From Steroidobacteraceae bacterium (GTDB lineage Bacteria; Pseudomonadota; Gammaproteobacteria; Steroidobacterales; Steroidobacteraceae): a DNA stretch of 64,000 nucleotides. This document shows, piece after piece, positions 36,622 to 48,500 of the stretch (within the stretch, counting starts at the first letter, position 1; every line of letters starts with the position of its first letter). Below the pieces are notes generated by a model. That model ran no database searches and had not been told where the DNA came from. It saw nothing but the letters and a program-made list of their open reading frames with translations. A program made the position numbers and the translations under genes. The stretch spans positions 1-64,000 of the forward strand of contig JABAQU010000020.1 in NCBI GenBank assembly GCA_019187185.1. The letters are read 5' to 3'.

Positions 36622-37722
36622 TCAGCCGTCGTCGTCGACGTAACCTTCTATCTCGAGGCCGAAGGCCGAAATGCCGTGCATCTGCTTCGGCGCCGACAGC
36701 ACCTGCATGCGCGTGACACCGAGGTCTTTCAGGATCTGCGCGCCCACCCCGAAGGTCCGCAGCACCTCGCCGGCCGCCGCGGGCGGGGGTGGCTCGCCGT
36801 CGTGGATCGACGCGATCAGGTCGCGCGGCGTCTCGTTCCGTCGCAGCACGACGACGACGCCGCAACCCTCGCGCGCGATTCGCGCGAGCGCGGCGCGCAG
36901 CGTCCACGCGCGCGGCGCACCGATCTCGGCACCGAGCACGTCGCGCAGCGTGTCGGCGAGATGCACGCGCACGAGTGGTGCGCGCCGGCCACTCACGTCG
37001 CCGCGCACGAGCGCGAGGTGCACGTCGCGCTGCACGTGATCCTCGAACGCGAGCAGGCGGAATTCGCCGAACTCGGTGTTGACCATGCGCTCGGCGATGC
37101 GCTCGACCGAGCGCTCGTTGCGCAGCCGGTAACGGATCAGGTCCGCGATCGTGCCGATCTTGAGGCCATGGTGGCGCGCGAAGGCCTCGAGCTGCGGGCG
37201 TCGCGCCATCGTGCCGTCGTCGTTCATCACCTCGACGATCACCGCCGCGGGCTCGAAGCCCGCGAGGCGCGCAAGATCACACCCGGCTTCGGTGTGGCCG
37301 GCGCGCGTCAGCACGCCACCTGGCTGCGCCATGATCGGAAAAATGTGCCCCGGCTGGCGCAGATCCTCCGGGCCCGCGTCCGCCCGCACCGCCGTACGCA
37401 CCGTATGGGCCCGGTCGTAAGCCGAGATTCCCGTCGTGACGCCTTCGGCGGCCTCGATCGACAGCGTGAAATTCGTGCGCTGCTCGCGCTGCGTGCTGCT
37501 CACCATCAGCGGCAGCCGCAGCTGCCGGCAGCGCCCGGCCGTCAGTGTGAGGCAGATGAGCCCGCGGCCGTAGCGCGCCATGAAGTTGATGTCCTCCGGG
37601 CGCACCTTCTCCGCCACCATGACGAGATCGCCTTCGTTCTCGCGATCCTCGTCGTCCATGATGAGCACCATGCGCCCGGCCGTGAGGTCGGTGAGGATTT
37701 CCGCAATGCTGTTCAGTTCCAT
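36622..37722 (-). CDS. ribBA: 3,4-dihydroxy-2-butanone-4-phosphate synthase fused to degenerate GTP cyclohydrolase II-like domain
   Basis: The N-terminal half (about 1-200) is a complete DHBP synthase that converts ribulose 5-phosphate to the four-carbon riboflavin precursor. It shows [32 protein letters not shown] and [17 protein letters not shown]. The C-terminal half has the RibA fold, but where true GTP cyclohydrolase II carries three zinc cysteines this protein reads [18 protein letters not shown] (about 251-268), with none. The cyclohydrolase activity should therefore be lost, as in the RibBX-type fusions. A functional RibA must be encoded elsewhere. The gene lies between ribE and ribH. 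Confidence 0.93.
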   Translation of the reverse strand: MELNSIAEILTDLTAGRMVLIMDDEDRENEGDLVMVAEKVRPEDINFMARYGRGLICLTLTAGRCRQLRLPLMVSSTQREQRTNFTLSIEAAEGVTTGISAYDRAHTVRTAVRADAGPEDLRQPGHIFPIMAQPGGVLTRAGHTEAGCDLARLAGFEPAAVIVEVMNDDGTMARRPQLEAFARHHGLKIGTIADLIRYRLRNERSVERIAERMVNTEFGEFRLLAFEDHVQRDVHLALVRGDVSGRRAPLVRVHLADTLRDVLGAEIGAPRAWTLRAALARIAREGCGVVVVLRRNETPRDLIASIHDGEPPPPAAAGEVLRTFGVGAQILKDLGVTRMQVLSAPKQMHGISAFGLEIEGYVDDDG

Positions 37723-37725
37723 CGG

Positions 37726-38316
37726 TCAGCCTTCTCCGAGACGCTCGACATAGCGGGCGACCTGGTCCACCTCGAGGTTCACGCGCCGGCCCGCCCGCCA
37801 CTCGCCGAGCGTCGTCACGGCCTGCGTGTGCGGCACGAGGTTCACATCGAACGTGTCGCCCTGCACCCGATTGACGGTGAGACTCACGCCGTCGACACAC
37901 ACGGAGCCCTTGCGCGCGATGTAACGCGCGAGCGCCGCCGGCACGCGGATCGCGACCCGCACCGAACGCGCGTCGGGCTCGATCGACAACACCTCGGCCA
38001 CGCCATCGACATGCCCCGACACGAGATGCCCGCCGAGGGGCTCGCCCGCGCGCAGCGCCGGCTCGAGGTTGACGCGCGTGCCCGCTTCAAGCCCGCCGAG
38101 CGTCGTGACCGCGAGCGTTTCGCGTGACACGTCGGCCGCGAACTCGTTCGCGCCGATGCGCGTCACGGTGAGGCACACGCCGTCGACCGCAATGCTGTCG
38201 CCTGCGCGCGTCGTCGCGAGCGGGAGTCGATCGACCGCCACCACGAACTCCACATCGCCGCTCCGCGGCGTCACCGCGCGCACCGTGCCGACATCCTGAA
38301 TGATACCCGTGAACAT
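37726..38316 (-). CDS. ribE: Riboflavin synthase, alpha chain
   Basis: This enzyme dismutates two lumazine molecules to riboflavin and the pyrimidine precursor. The 196-residue protein has the duplicated barrel. The first repeat begins [12 protein letters not shown] and has [12 protein letters not shown]; the second begins near [13 protein letters not shown] and has [15 protein letters not shown]. The ATG at 38316 is preceded by the ribD stop 2 bp away. No FMN riboswitch was recognised in the cluster. Confidence 0.97.
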   Translation of the reverse strand: MFTGIIQDVGTVRAVTPRSGDVEFVVAVDRLPLATTRAGDSIAVDGVCLTVTRIGANEFAADVSRETLAVTTLGGLEAGTRVNLEPALRAGEPLGGHLVSGHVDGVAEVLSIEPDARSVRVAIRVPAALARYIARKGSVCVDGVSLTVNRVQGDTFDVNLVPHTQAVTTLGEWRAGRRVNLEVDQVARYVERLGEG

Positions 38317-38318
38317 GT

Positions 38319-39431
38319 TCAAAGCCGCTCCGGTGTGAGCCGCAGGCGCAGGTCGTTGCCGAGCGCTTCGATGCCCGTGATCGCGAATCGTGGCGCCGCA
38401 TCGAGCCGCTCGAGGGCGGGCCAGGCCGCGAGCGGCCTTGCCGCGGGTCCGAGCAGCGTCGGCGACAGGTAGTGCAGCCACTCATCGACGAGCCCGGCCT
38501 CGAGCAGTGCACCGGCGAGCGTGGGCCCCGCCTCGACCAGCACTTCATTCATCGCGAGCTCCCCGAGCCGATGCAGCGCGGCGGCAAGATCGACGCGTGG
38601 CGCCCCGTGGATCGCCTCGATTCGCGCACCGCGCTCCGCGAGGGCGCCGGCCGCTCCGGGGGCAGCGACGGCGTCCGCCGCATGCATCACGATCACGGCG
38701 CCCGGCGCATCGAACAGGCGTGCCGTCGGCGGCGAGCGCAGTCGCGAGTCGATGATCACGCGGGCCGGTGCGCGCTGCACGGGGTGCGTGCGGCGCACGT
38801 CGAGGCGCGGATCATCGGCGAGCAAAGTCCCGATGCCGGTCAGCACCGCGGAACTGCGGGCGCGCCAGGCATGCACGTCGGCGCGCGCGGCCTCCCCGGT
38901 AATCCACCGGCTCGCGCCGCTCGCGAGCGCCGTGCGGCCGTCGAGACTGGCCGCGGACTTCAGCCGTACCCAGGGCCGGCCGGTGCGCATGCGCTTGACG
39001 AAGCCCGGATTCTGCGCGAGCGCCTCCGCCTCGAGCAGCCCGTGCGCGACCTCGATACCAGCCGCCGCGAGCCGGTCTGCCCCGCCGCCGTTCACGTGCG
39101 GATTCGGGTCGCGCAGCGCGAACACGACACGCGCAACGCGCGACGCGATCAGTGCATCGGTGCACGGCGGCGTGCGTCCGTGGTGGCAGCAGGGTTCGAG
39201 CGTGACATAGGCGGTGGCCCCCGCTGCCTGCGCGCCCGCTGCGCGCAGCGCGACGACTTCTGCATGGGCTTCGCCGGCGCGCTCGTGCCAGCCTTCGCCG
39301 ACGATCGTCTCGCCACGGGCGATCACGCAACCGACGCGCGGATTCGGATCGGTCGTCTCGAGGCCGCGCTCCGCGAGCTCGAGCGCGCGGCGCATCGCGT
39401 GCGCATCGAAGGCCGTGAATGCGCCCGTCAC
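38319..39431 (-). CDS. ribD: Bifunctional riboflavin deaminase/reductase RibD
   Basis: The protein performs deamination of the pyrimidine ring and reduction of the ribosyl side chain in riboflavin synthesis. The 370-residue product has an N-terminal deaminase with the zinc motif [15 protein letters not shown] and [22 protein letters not shown]-terminal reductase (from about 150) includes [18 protein letters not shown] and [20 protein letters not shown]. The GTG start at 39431 overlaps the nrdR stop by 4 bp, the typical nrdR-ribD junction. Confidence 0.97.
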   Translation of the reverse strand: MTGAFTAFDAHAMRRALELAERGLETTDPNPRVGCVIARGETIVGEGWHERAGEAHAEVVALRAAGAQAAGATAYVTLEPCCHHGRTPPCTDALIASRVARVVFALRDPNPHVNGGGADRLAAAGIEVAHGLLEAEALAQNPGFVKRMRTGRPWVRLKSAASLDGRTALASGASRWITGEAARADVHAWRARSSAVLTGIGTLLADDPRLDVRRTHPVQRAPARVIIDSRLRSPPTARLFDAPGAVIVMHAADAVAAPGAAGALAERGARIEAIHGAPRVDLAAALHRLGELAMNEVLVEAGPTLAGALLEAGLVDEWLHYLSPTLLGPAARPLAAWPALERLDAAPRFAITGIEALGNDLRLRLTPERL

Positions 39432-39958
39432 CGCTCGTCCTTTGCATCGCCCGCGTCGCCGCCGGGCAGGAGCGGCAACTGGTCGCGATTGTCCGCGCGC
39501 CGGCGCGGATGGCGGCGCAGGCGCTCGACCTCGTCGCGAAAGGCCTCGACGTCCTGGAAACTGCGGTACACCGACGCAAAGCGCACGTACGCCACTTCGT
39601 CGAGATGCCGCAGTTCCTCCATCACGTACTCGCCGATGGCGCGCGACGCGACCTCGCGCTCACCGAGGCTGCGCAGCCGGCTGCAGATGTGCGTCACGGC
39701 CGCTTCGATCGCTTCCTGCGACACGGGGCGCTTCTCGAGCGCCTTGACGATGCCGTGGCGCATCTTCTGCTCGTCGAAGGGCTCGCGGCTGCGATCCGAT
39801 TTCACGACGAGCGGCATCACGAGTTCGGCCGTCTCGAAGGTCGTGAACCGTTCGGCGCATTGCAGGCACTCGCGGCGGCGGCGGATCTGGCGACCCTCGC
39901 CGGCGAGCCGCGAATCGGTCACTTTCGTCTCGTCATGGCCGCAGAACGGGCAGTGCAT
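39428..39958 (-). CDS. nrdR: Transcriptional repressor NrdR
   Basis: NrdR senses dATP/ATP and represses ribonucleotide reductase genes by binding NrdR boxes. The 176-residue protein has the zinc ribbon [17 protein letters not shown] and [17 protein letters not shown]. The ATP-cone domain (about 49-139) follows, including [20 protein letters not shown]. The C-terminal tail after about 150 is basic and longer than in E. coli. It sits between glyA and ribD, its usual place. Confidence 0.97.
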   Translation of the reverse strand: MHCPFCGHDETKVTDSRLAGEGRQIRRRRECLQCAERFTTFETAELVMPLVVKSDRSREPFDEQKMRHGIVKALEKRPVSQEAIEAAVTHICSRLRSLGEREVASRAIGEYVMEELRHLDEVAYVRFASVYRSFQDVEAFRDEVERLRRHPRRRADNRDQLPLLPGGDAGDAKDER

Positions 39959-39979
39959 GGTGCCCCCCGCGCGGGCGCG

Positions 39980-41236
39980 TCACGCGCCGTAGACGGGAAA
40001 CCGCCGGCACAGCGCGAGGACCTCGGCGCGCACCCGCGCGACGACGGCGTCGCCGCCACCCGCATCGAGCACGTCGGCGATCCAGTTCGCGACGGTCTCG
40101 ACTTCGGCCTGCCGGAAGCCCCGCGTGGTCGAGGCCGGCGTGCCGATGCGCAGGCCGCTCGTGATCATCGGCGGCCGCGGGTCGTTCGGCACGGCGTTCT
40201 TGTTGACCGTGATGTTGGCCCGCCCGAGCGCGGCGTCGGCGTCCTTGCCCGTGATCGCCTTGTCCGACAGGTCGACGAGGAACAGGTGATTGTCGGTGCC
40301 GCCGGACACGACGCGATAGCCGCGCGCGGCGATGCGCGCACACATCGCGCGGGCGTTTGCCAGCACCTGCTGCTGGTACGCCGTGAACTCGGGTTGCAGC
40401 GCCTCGAGCAGTGCAACCGCCTTCGCGGCGATCACGTGCATCAACGGGCCGCCTTGCGTACCCGGAAACACGAGCGAATTGAACTTCTTCGTGAGCTCGG
40501 GATTCTCGCGCGCGAGGATGAGTCCACCGCGCGGCCCGCGCAGCGTCTTGTGCGTGGTCGTCGTCACGGCGTCGGCATGCGGCAGCGGGTTCGGGTAAAT
40601 GCCGGCCGCGACGAGCCCCGCGACGTGCGCCATGTCGACGAAGAGGTACGCGCCGACTTCATCTGCGACCTTGCGGAACATCGCCCAGTCGATCACGCGC
40701 GAGTACGCCGAAAAGCCCGCCACGATCATGCGCGGCTTCTCGGCCCGCGCGATGCGCGCGAGCTCGTCGTAGTCGATCTCGCCGTTGTCCGGCCGGATCC
40801 CGTACTGCACCGCCCGAAACAGCTTGCCCGAGAAGTTGACCTTCGCGCCGTGGGTCAGGTGGCCGCCGTGGTCGAGACTCATGCCGAGGATCGTGTCGCC
40901 CGGCTGGCACAGCGCGAGATACACCGCCGCATTCGCCTGCGACCCCGAATGCGGCTGCACGTTGGCATAGGCCGCGCCGAACAGCTTCTTCGCCCGCTCG
41001 ATCGCGAGCGTCTCTACAATGTCGACGAACTCGCAGCCACCGTAATAGCGCTTGCCCGGATAGCCCTCGGCGTACTTGTTGGTCAGCACGGACCCCTGCG
41101 CCTCGAGCACGCGCGGGCTCGCATAGTTCTCGGACGCGATCAGCTCGATGTGGTCTTCCTGGCGGCGGCGCTCGCCGTCGATGGCGGCGGCGAGTTCGGG
41201 GTCGAAATGCGCGATATCCAGGGAAGACCGGAACAT
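39980..41236 (-). CDS. glyA: Serine hydroxymethyltransferase
   Basis: This PLP enzyme interconverts serine and glycine with tetrahydrofolate and is a main source of one-carbon units. The 418-residue protein carries the PLP lysine in [15 protein letters not shown] (Lys230). It also has [19 protein letters not shown] and [13 protein letters not shown]. Length and sequence are standard. It is the first gene of the glyA-nrdR-rib cluster, with 21 bp to nrdR. Confidence 0.98.
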   Translation of the reverse strand: MFRSSLDIAHFDPELAAAIDGERRRQEDHIELIASENYASPRVLEAQGSVLTNKYAEGYPGKRYYGGCEFVDIVETLAIERAKKLFGAAYANVQPHSGSQANAAVYLALCQPGDTILGMSLDHGGHLTHGAKVNFSGKLFRAVQYGIRPDNGEIDYDELARIARAEKPRMIVAGFSAYSRVIDWAMFRKVADEVGAYLFVDMAHVAGLVAAGIYPNPLPHADAVTTTTHKTLRGPRGGLILARENPELTKKFNSLVFPGTQGGPLMHVIAAKAVALLEALQPEFTAYQQQVLANARAMCARIAARGYRVVSGGTDNHLFLVDLSDKAITGKDADAALGRANITVNKNAVPNDPRPPMITSGLRIGTPASTTRGFRQAEVETVANWIADVLDAGGGDAVVARVRAEVLALCRRFPVYGA

Positions 41237-41307
41237 GAGCTGTGCTTTCGGCGCGGCGGGAAACCCGGGGAAGCGCGCATTCTACCCGAACGCACGGCAG
41301 GCCGTGA

Positions 41308-42249
41308 TCAGGCGGCGAGGCCTTCCACGACGTTGTTCCATGCGGTGGCGAGATTCGCCCGGTTGTAGCCGCCGCCGCCGAGCGCGAGCACGCGGCCGTG
41401 GCCGAGCCGGTCGGCGAGCGCGGCGAGATCCCGCGCCGCGCGGGCATGCGCCCCCGGCGTGAACTCGAGATGCGTGATCGGGTCGCCGGCGACGCTGTCC
41501 GCCCCACACTGCAGGATGATGAACTCGGGGCGCGCGGCCTCGACGAAGGCGAGGAGACGTGGCCACTCGGCGCCGAAAATCGCATCGTCGGCGCCGGCGG
41601 GCACCGGAATGTTGAGCTTGGTGCCCGCCGCCGGGCCGCGGCCCCGCTCATCGGCCGCGCCGGTGCCGGGATAGAGCGTGCGTCCGTCCTCGTGGATGTC
41701 GGCGATCGCGAGCTCCGGATCGTCCTCGTAGGCGTAGAACACGCCGTCGCCGTGATGCGCGTCGATGTCGACATAGGCGATGCGCGCGATGCCGTGCTCG
41801 CGCCGCAGCACCTCGATCGCGACGCCGATGTCGTTGAACACGCAGAAGCCGGCCGCATGGTCGCGTGCCGCATGATGCAGCCCCGCGATCGGCACGAAGG
41901 CGCGCCGCGCGACGCCTCCCATCACCGCGCGCATCGCGACCAGCGTCGCACCGACGACATGGGCCGATGCCTCGTAGACACCGCGAAAGGCGGGCGTGTC
42001 GCCGCCGTCGAGGCAGCCCTGCCCGGTGGCCGAGCGTTCGCGCACGAAATCGACGTACTGCGGCGTGTGAAACAGCAGGATCTCATCGGCCGCCGCTGGC
42101 GCGGGCGGCGCCACGCTCACGCGCGCATCGAAGGCGCGCGACTCGAACTGCCGGGCAAAAGCGTCGTGGCGGTCGATGCCGAACGGATGACCCTCGGGAA
42201 ACCCATAACGGGCGATACCTTCGCCCATGACGACGAGCACCGATGCCAC
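41308..42249 (-). CDS. Histone-deacetylase-fold protein (AcuC/acetylpolyamine amidohydrolase family)
   Basis: This is a 313-residue zinc-dependent deacetylase-fold enzyme. Bacterial members remove acetyl groups from protein lysines (AcuC) or polyamines. The active site is intact: the paired histidines in [20 protein letters not shown], zinc ligands in [19 protein letters not shown] and the catalytic-tyrosine loop [18 protein letters not shown]. The start is uncertain. A GTG at 42249 gives [17 protein letters not shown], and further in-frame candidates lie at 42267 (GTG) and at the ATG inside VVMGEG. It is transcribed away from ettA and 71 bp upstream of glyA. Its substrate cannot be told from sequence. 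Confidence 0.9.
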   Translation of the reverse strand: MASVLVVMGEGIARYGFPEGHPFGIDRHDAFARQFESRAFDARVSVAPPAPAAADEILLFHTPQYVDFVRERSATGQGCLDGGDTPAFRGVYEASAHVVGATLVAMRAVMGGVARRAFVPIAGLHHAARDHAAGFCVFNDIGVAIEVLRREHGIARIAYVDIDAHHGDGVFYAYEDDPELAIADIHEDGRTLYPGTGAADERGRGPAAGTKLNIPVPAGADDAIFGAEWPRLLAFVEAARPEFIILQCGADSVAGDPITHLEFTPGAHARAARDLAALADRLGHGRVLALGGGGYNRANLATAWNNVVEGLAA

Positions 42250-42320
42250 GGCCGCGAAGCCTAGCACAGTGCGCGCGGCTACCCCATAATGCCGCGCCCC
42301 ACCCCACCGACCGGTTTTTC

Positions 42321-43994
42321 ATGGCGCAATACATCTACACGATGAATCGCGTCTCGAAGGTCGTGCCGCCGAAGCGCACGATCCTGCGGGACATCAGCCT
42401 GTCGTTCTTCCCCGGCGCCAAGATCGGCGTGCTCGGGCTGAACGGCGCGGGCAAGTCGACGCTGCTGCGGATCATGGCCGGCATCGACACGAACATCGAG
42501 GGCGAAGCGCGCCCGCAGTCCGGCATCCGGGTCGGCTATCTGCCCCAGGAACCGCAGCTCGATCCCGCGAAGACCGTGCGCGAGGAGACCGTGCTCGGCC
42601 TCGGCGAAACCTTCGCGCAGCTCTCGCGCTTCAATGAGATCAGCGAAAAGTTTGCCGAGCCGATGTCGGACGACGAGATGTCCGCGCTGCTCGAGGAGCA
42701 GGCGAAGCTGCAGGATGCGATCGACGCCGCCGGCGGCTGGGAGATCGAGCGCAAGCTCGAGATCGCGGCCGACGCACTGCGCCTGCCGCCGTGGGACGCC
42801 AGGATCGACAAGCTCTCGGGCGGCGAGAAGCGGCGCGTGGCGCTCTGCAAGCTGCTGCTGTCGGCGCCCGACATGCTGCTGCTCGACGAGCCGACGAACC
42901 ACCTCGACGCCGAATCGATCGCCTGGCTCGAGCGCTACCTCGAGGAGTACCCGAGCACGGTGATCGCGGTCACGCACGACCGCTACTTCCTCGACAACGT
43001 GGCGCAATGGATCCTCGAGCTCGACCGCGGCCACGGCATCCCGTGGCAGGGCAACTATTCGTCGTGGCTCGAACAGAAGGAGAAGCGGCTCGCCCTCGAG
43101 GAACGCGAACGCGAAGCGCTGAGGAAGACCCTCGAACGCGAGCTCGAATGGGTGCGCCAGAACCCGAAGGCGCGCCAGGCGAAGAGCAAGGCGCGCCTCG
43201 CGCGCTACGAAGAGCTCGCATCGAAGGAGTTCCAGGAACGCAACGAGACGAACGAGATCTACATCCCGCCGGGCGAGCGCCTCGGCGATCTCGTGATCGA
43301 GGCGAAGAACCTCCGCAAGGGCTACGGCGAGCGCCTGCTGATCGACAACCTGTCGTTCAACCTGCCGAAGGGCGGCATCGTCGGCATCATCGGCCCGAAC
43401 GGCGCCGGCAAGACCACGCTCTTTCGCATGTTGACCGGCGGGGAGCAGCCGGACGCCGGCGAGATCCGCGTCGGCCCGTCGGTGAAGCTCGCGTATGTCG
43501 ACCAGTCACGCCACTCGCTCGACGACAGCAAGACCGTGTTCGCGGAGATCTCCGGCGGGCAGGACATCATCCGTGTCGGCAACTACGAAACGGCCGCGCG
43601 CGGCTACGTCGGCCGCTTCAATTTCCGCGGCACGCAGCAGCAGCAGCTGATCGGCGAGCTGTCGGGTGGCGAGCGCAACCGCGTGCACCTCGCGAAGGTG
43701 CTGCGCTCCGGCGGCAATGTGCTGTTGCTCGACGAGCCGACCAACGATCTCGACATCGAGACGCTGCGTGCGCTCGAGGATGCGCTGCTCAATTTCCCGG
43801 GCTGCGCCGTCGTGATCTCGCACGATCGCTGGTTCCTCGACCGCATCGCGACCCACATCCTCGCGTTCGAGGGCAACTCCGAAGTCGTGTACTTCGAAGG
43901 CAACTACCAGGAGTATGTGGAGGACTTCAAGCGCAGGAAGGGCGCCGACGCCGCGCAGCCGCACCGGATCCGCTACAAGCCGCTGACACGATGA
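42321..43994 (+). CDS. ettA: Energy-dependent translational throttle protein EttA (ABC-F)
   Basis: This ABC-F ATPase binds the ribosomal E site and gates the first translocation steps according to the ATP/ADP ratio. The 557-residue protein begins [19 protein letters not shown]. It has two nucleotide-binding domains with Walker [17 protein letters not shown] and [16 protein letters not shown], two signatures ([12 protein letters not shown] and [13 protein letters not shown]) and two DEPTN boxes. The linker and N-terminal sequence identify the EttA subfamily. The ATG at 42321 fits homologues; 26 upstream in-frame codons are not conserved sequence. Confidence 0.96.
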   Translation: MAQYIYTMNRVSKVVPPKRTILRDISLSFFPGAKIGVLGLNGAGKSTLLRIMAGIDTNIEGEARPQSGIRVGYLPQEPQLDPAKTVREETVLGLGETFAQLSRFNEISEKFAEPMSDDEMSALLEEQAKLQDAIDAAGGWEIERKLEIAADALRLPPWDARIDKLSGGEKRRVALCKLLLSAPDMLLLDEPTNHLDAESIAWLERYLEEYPSTVIAVTHDRYFLDNVAQWILELDRGHGIPWQGNYSSWLEQKEKRLALEEREREALRKTLERELEWVRQNPKARQAKSKARLARYEELASKEFQERNETNEIYIPPGERLGDLVIEAKNLRKGYGERLLIDNLSFNLPKGGIVGIIGPNGAGKTTLFRMLTGGEQPDAGEIRVGPSVKLAYVDQSRHSLDDSKTVFAEISGGQDIIRVGNYETAARGYVGRFNFRGTQQQQLIGELSGGERNRVHLAKVLRSGGNVLLLDEPTNDLDIETLRALEDALLNFPGCAVVISHDRWFLDRIATHILAFEGNSEVVYFEGNYQEYVEDFKRRKGADAAQPHRIRYKPLTR

Positions 43995-44055
43995 GCGGCG
44001 GGTGGCCGGCAGCTGCCGTTCGCCGCCCACCGTTCGCTCCCTGTATCATCCGGCG

Positions 44056-45552
44056 ATGACAGCCACGGCACTCGACGGCAGGTCCCTCACGCTGCAGATC
44101 CTCGCGAACGACGCGCAGAAGCCGCGCGCGTTCACGCTCGCTCCCGAGGCCCGCGTGCGCCTCGGCGAGTCCGCGCGGCAGGTTGCGGCCGCCGCGCAGG
44201 GCGAGGCCGCGGTCTACGGCATCAACACGGGCTTCGGCGCCTTCGCGAACCGCCGCATCGAACGCAGCGCCGTCGCGGCGCTGCAGGTGAATCTCGTGCG
44301 CAGCCACGCCTGCGGGGTCGGCGAGCCACTGCCCGATGCGATCGTGCGGCGCATGATGATCCTGAAGGCCAACAGCCTCGCGACGGGCTGCTCGGGCGTG
44401 CGGCCCGAGGTGATCGACGCGATCCTCGCGCTCGTCGACGCGAACGTGCTGCCGGTCGTGCCGCGCCTCGGCTCGGTGGGCGCCTCGGGCGACCTCGCGC
44501 CGCTCGCGCATCTCGCGCTCGCGCTGATCGGCGAAGGCGAAGCGCGGCACCGCGGCCGCACACTCACCGGCGTCGAGGTGCTGCGCGCGGCCGGCATCGA
44601 GCCGATCGTGCTCGAAGCGAAGGAAGGGCTCGCGATCCTGAACGGCACGCAGCTCTCCTGCGCGCTCGCCATCGAGGGCCTCTTCGCCGCGCAGAACCTG
44701 CTCGCGGCGTCGATCGCGGCGGGCGCACTCACCGTCGAGGCGCTCGCCGGCAGCCACGCACCGTTCGACGCGCGCATCCACGACGCACGCGGCCTGCCGG
44801 GCCAGATCGAGGTCGCACACCGGTTCCGCACCTGGCTGTCGGACAGCGAGATCCACAGGAGCCACGCGGACTGCGATCGCGTGCAGGACCCTTACGCGGT
44901 ACGCTGCATGCCGCAGGTGCTCGGCGCGTTCGCCGACACGCTCGCGCACGCGCGCACCGTGCTCGAACGCGAGGCGAATGCCGCGACCGACAATCCGCTG
45001 GTGTTCGGCGCCGACATCCTCTCCGGCGGCAACTTCCACGCGGCGCCCCTCGGCTATGTCGCGGACTTCATGGCGATCGCGACCGCCGATGCGGCATCGA
45101 TGTCGGAGCGGCGCATCGATCTCCTCGACCGCCGCGTCAATCCGCGCCTCACGATGTTCATGGCGGACCACCCGGGGCTCGAATCGGGCTTCATGATCGC
45201 GCACGTGTCCGCGGCGGCACTCGCCTCGAGCGTCAAGGCCCTCGCGCATCCGGCCTCCGTCGATTCGATCCCGACATCGGCCGGGCAGGAGGACCACGTC
45301 AGCATGGCGCCCTGGGCCGGCGAGAAGCTGCTGACGATCTGCGAACGCACGGCGGCCGTGCTCGGGATCGAGTTCATCGCCGCGGCGCACGCCATCGACG
45401 TGATGCCCCCGCTGCACACGAGCGCGAAACTCGAGGCCCTGCACGCCCGCATCCGCGAGCGCGTGCCGTTTCGCCGCGAGGACCATCGCCTCGACCGCGA
45501 CATCGCCGCGATGCAGGAACTCGTGCGCACAGGCGCGCTCGCCGCCGCCTGA
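44056..45552 (+). CDS. hutH: Histidine ammonia-lyase
   Basis: This enzyme removes ammonia from histidine to give urocanate, the first step of histidine breakdown. The 498-residue protein contains the MIO-forming tripeptide Ala143-Ser144-Gly145 in GSVGASGDLAPLAHLAL. VYGINTGFGAFANRRI and the QDPYAVRCMPQVLG loop follow. HAL and aromatic ammonia-lyases share this fold, but the overall sequence favours HutH. No other hut genes (hutU, hutI, hutC) are nearby. The ATG at 44056 begins MTATALDGRSLTLQ. It converges with purL. Confidence 0.93.
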   Translation: MTATALDGRSLTLQILANDAQKPRAFTLAPEARVRLGESARQVAAAAQGEAAVYGINTGFGAFANRRIERSAVAALQVNLVRSHACGVGEPLPDAIVRRMMILKANSLATGCSGVRPEVIDAILALVDANVLPVVPRLGSVGASGDLAPLAHLALALIGEGEARHRGRTLTGVEVLRAAGIEPIVLEAKEGLAILNGTQLSCALAIEGLFAAQNLLAASIAAGALTVEALAGSHAPFDARIHDARGLPGQIEVAHRFRTWLSDSEIHRSHADCDRVQDPYAVRCMPQVLGAFADTLAHARTVLEREANAATDNPLVFGADILSGGNFHAAPLGYVADFMAIATADAASMSERRIDLLDRRVNPRLTMFMADHPGLESGFMIAHVSAAALASSVKALAHPASVDSIPTSAGQEDHVSMAPWAGEKLLTICERTAAVLGIEFIAAAHAIDVMPPLHTSAKLEALHARIRERVPFRREDHRLDRDIAAMQELVRTGALAAA

Positions 45553-45579
45553 GCGGTCACCCCGCCCTGGCGATGCGCC

Positions 45580-48500
45580 TCAGTCGACCCAGACGCGCGC
45601 GTTGCGGAAAAGGCGCATCCAGCCGCTCGCCTCGCCGGCGTCGCGCGGGTGCCAGGAGTTCTGGACGTAGCGGAACGAGCGCTCGGGATGCGGCATCGTG
45701 AGCGTCACGCGCCCGTCGGCATTGGTGATCGCGCCGATGCCGCGCGGCGAGCCGTTCGGATTGGCGGGGTAACGCGTCGCGACTTCGCCCGCATGATCGA
45801 CGTAGCGGAAGGCGGTGAGTCCAGCCGCCGCAAAGGTGGCCTCGGCCGCGGCCGACGCGAACTCCGCGCGACCCTCGCCGTGCGAGACCGCCACCGGGAA
45901 GCGTGAGCCGGCCATCCCGGAAAACAGCACCGACGGCGACTCGACGATCTCGACGAGCGAGAAGCGCGCTTCGAACTGTTCGCTGCGGTTCCTGACGAAA
46001 CGCGGCCAGTGCGTGGCGCCCGGCACCAGCGACTGCAGCGCGGAGAGCATCTGGCAGCCGTTGCAGACGCCGAGCGTGAACGTATCGGGCCGCGTGAACC
46101 ACGCCACGAACTCGTCGCGCAGGCGCGCATGGAACAGGATCGACTTGGCCCAGCCCTCGCCCGCCCCGAGCACGTCGCCATAAGAAAAGCCGCCGCAGGC
46201 GACGAGGCCGCGGAAGTCCGTGAGCTGTCGCGCGCCCGACAGCAAGTCTGTCATGTGCACGTCGTGTGCCTCGAATCCGGCGCGGTCGAGCGCCGCGGCC
46301 ATCTCGACCTCGCTGTTGACACCCTGCTCGCGCAGCACCGCGACGCGCGGCCGCACGCCGCGCGCAATGTACGGCGCCGCGATGTCCTCATCCGGATCGA
46401 ACGTGAGCGCAACGCTGAGTCCCGGGTCGGCCCCGTCGCAGCTCGCGGCAAACTCTTCGTCGGCGCAATCCGGCTCGTCGCGCAGCCGGCGCATGGCATG
46501 AGAGGTGCGCGACCACGCCTCGCGCAGTTCGCGCCACGGCAGGTCGAGCGCGAGTCCACCAGCGACGATCCGCACCTGCATCGCCGCGGACGGCGCGCCG
46601 ATGTCGCGCGCAGCGTCCGCGAGGCCGTGCGCGCCCAGAACGGCGAGCACGGCCGTGCACGCCGCTGCCGGCACCTGCAGCACGACGCCGGGCTCTTCTG
46701 CAAAGAGCTGCGCAACTGCGGCGCCATCGGTCGCGGGCAGCACGATGTCGAGCCCGCAGTGGCCGGCAAAGGCCATCTCGACGAGCGTCACGAAAAGCCC
46801 GCCGTCCGACACGTCGTGATAGGCGAGTACATGCCCCGCCGCTCGCAGTTCGCGCAGCGCCGCTGCGAAGGCGACGAGGCGCGCCGGATCGTCGAGATCG
46901 GCGGGCTCGTCGCCGAGTTCGCCGTGCACCTGCGCGAACACCGATCCGCCGAGGCGTTGCCGGCGGCCCGAGAGACCGACGTGCACGAGGCGCGTGCCGC
47001 CGGCATCCCGGCGCAGGACGGGTGTCAGCGTGTGGCGAGCATCGGCGACCGGCGCGAACGCCGAGACGATCAGCGACACCGGCGCGACGACGGCCCGTTC
47101 CTCCCCGGCGCCGTCCGGCGCCTCGCGCCACACCGTCTTCATCGACAGGGAATCCTTGCCGACCGGAATGGCGATGCCGAGCGCCGGGCACAACTCCTCG
47201 CCCACCGCCCTCACGGCGGCATAGAGCGCGGCATCCTCGCCCGGCTCGCCGCAGGCGGCCATCCAGTTTGCGGACAGGCGGATGTCGCCGAGCGCGGCCA
47301 CGTCGGCCGCGAGGATGTTGAGCACGGCCTCAGCGACGGCGAGGCGCCCCGAGGCCGGTGCATCGAGCACCGCGACCGGCGTGCGCTCGCCCATCGCCAT
47401 CGCCTCGCCCGCATGACCCTCGTAGTCGGCGAGCGTCACCGCGACGTCGGCCACCGGCACCTGCCAGGGCCCGACCATCTGGTCGCGGCTCACGAGACCG
47501 CCGACCGTGCGATCGCCGATCGTGATCAGGAAGGTCTTGTCGGCTACGGCGGGGAACTGAAGGACGTGCAGCGCGGCCTCGCGCAGGGCCACCGCATCCG
47601 TGATACGCGCCGCGGCCGCGAGCGGCACGCAGGGCGGCGCGATCGCGCGCACATCGCGCAGCATGCGCGGCGGCTTGCCGAGCAGCACGTCGATCGGCAT
47701 GTCGACGACATTCGTGCCGAGGTGCCAGTCGTGCACGACGAGCTGGCCGCTGTCGTCGATGTCGCCGATCACGGCGTACGGCGCGCGTTCGCGCACGCAC
47801 AAGGCGTCGAACAGCGCGAGGTCGCCCGGCGCGATCGCGAGCACGTAGCGCTCCTGCGCCTCATTGCACCAGATTTCCATCGGGGTCATGCCCGGCTCGT
47901 CGTTCGGCACGTCGCGCAGTTCGATGCGCGCGCCGCGCCGGCTGTGCGCGACGACTTCCGGGACGGCATTGGAGAGCCCGCCCGCGCCGACATCGTGGAT
48001 CAGCAGGATCGGGTTGGCCGCACCCATCGCCCAGCAGCGGTCGATCACTTCCTGCGCACGGCGCTGCATCTCGGGATTGCCGCGCTGCACGGACGCGAAA
48101 TCGAGCGCCGCACTCGAACTGCCGCTGCCGACGGACGACGCCGCGCCGCCGCCGAGCCCGATCAGCATCGCGGGGCCCCCGAGCACGACGATCTTCGCAC
48201 CGACCGGCACTTCGCCCTTCTCGACGTGAGGGCGGCGCACATTGCCGAGCCCGCCCGCGATCATGATCGGCTTGTGGTAGCCACGCAGGCGCCCCGGTGG
48301 ATCGCCGGCGCCGCGCAGTTCGAAATTGCGGAAGTACCCGCAGATGTTCGGCCGGCCAAACTCGTTGTTGAACGCCGCCGCGCCGATCGGCCCCTCGAGC
48401 ATGATCTCGAGCGCCGACGCGATGCGGTCCGGCTTGCCGAACGGCGTCTCCCACGGCTGCAGCAGGCCCGGCAGGCGCAGGTGCGAGACCGAGAATCCCG

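Noticed and set aside
34714..39958. FMN riboswitch in the riboflavin cluster
   Set aside because: No conserved RFN sequence blocks were found upstream of ribD, ribE, ribBA or ribH, and gene spacing leaves no room for one.
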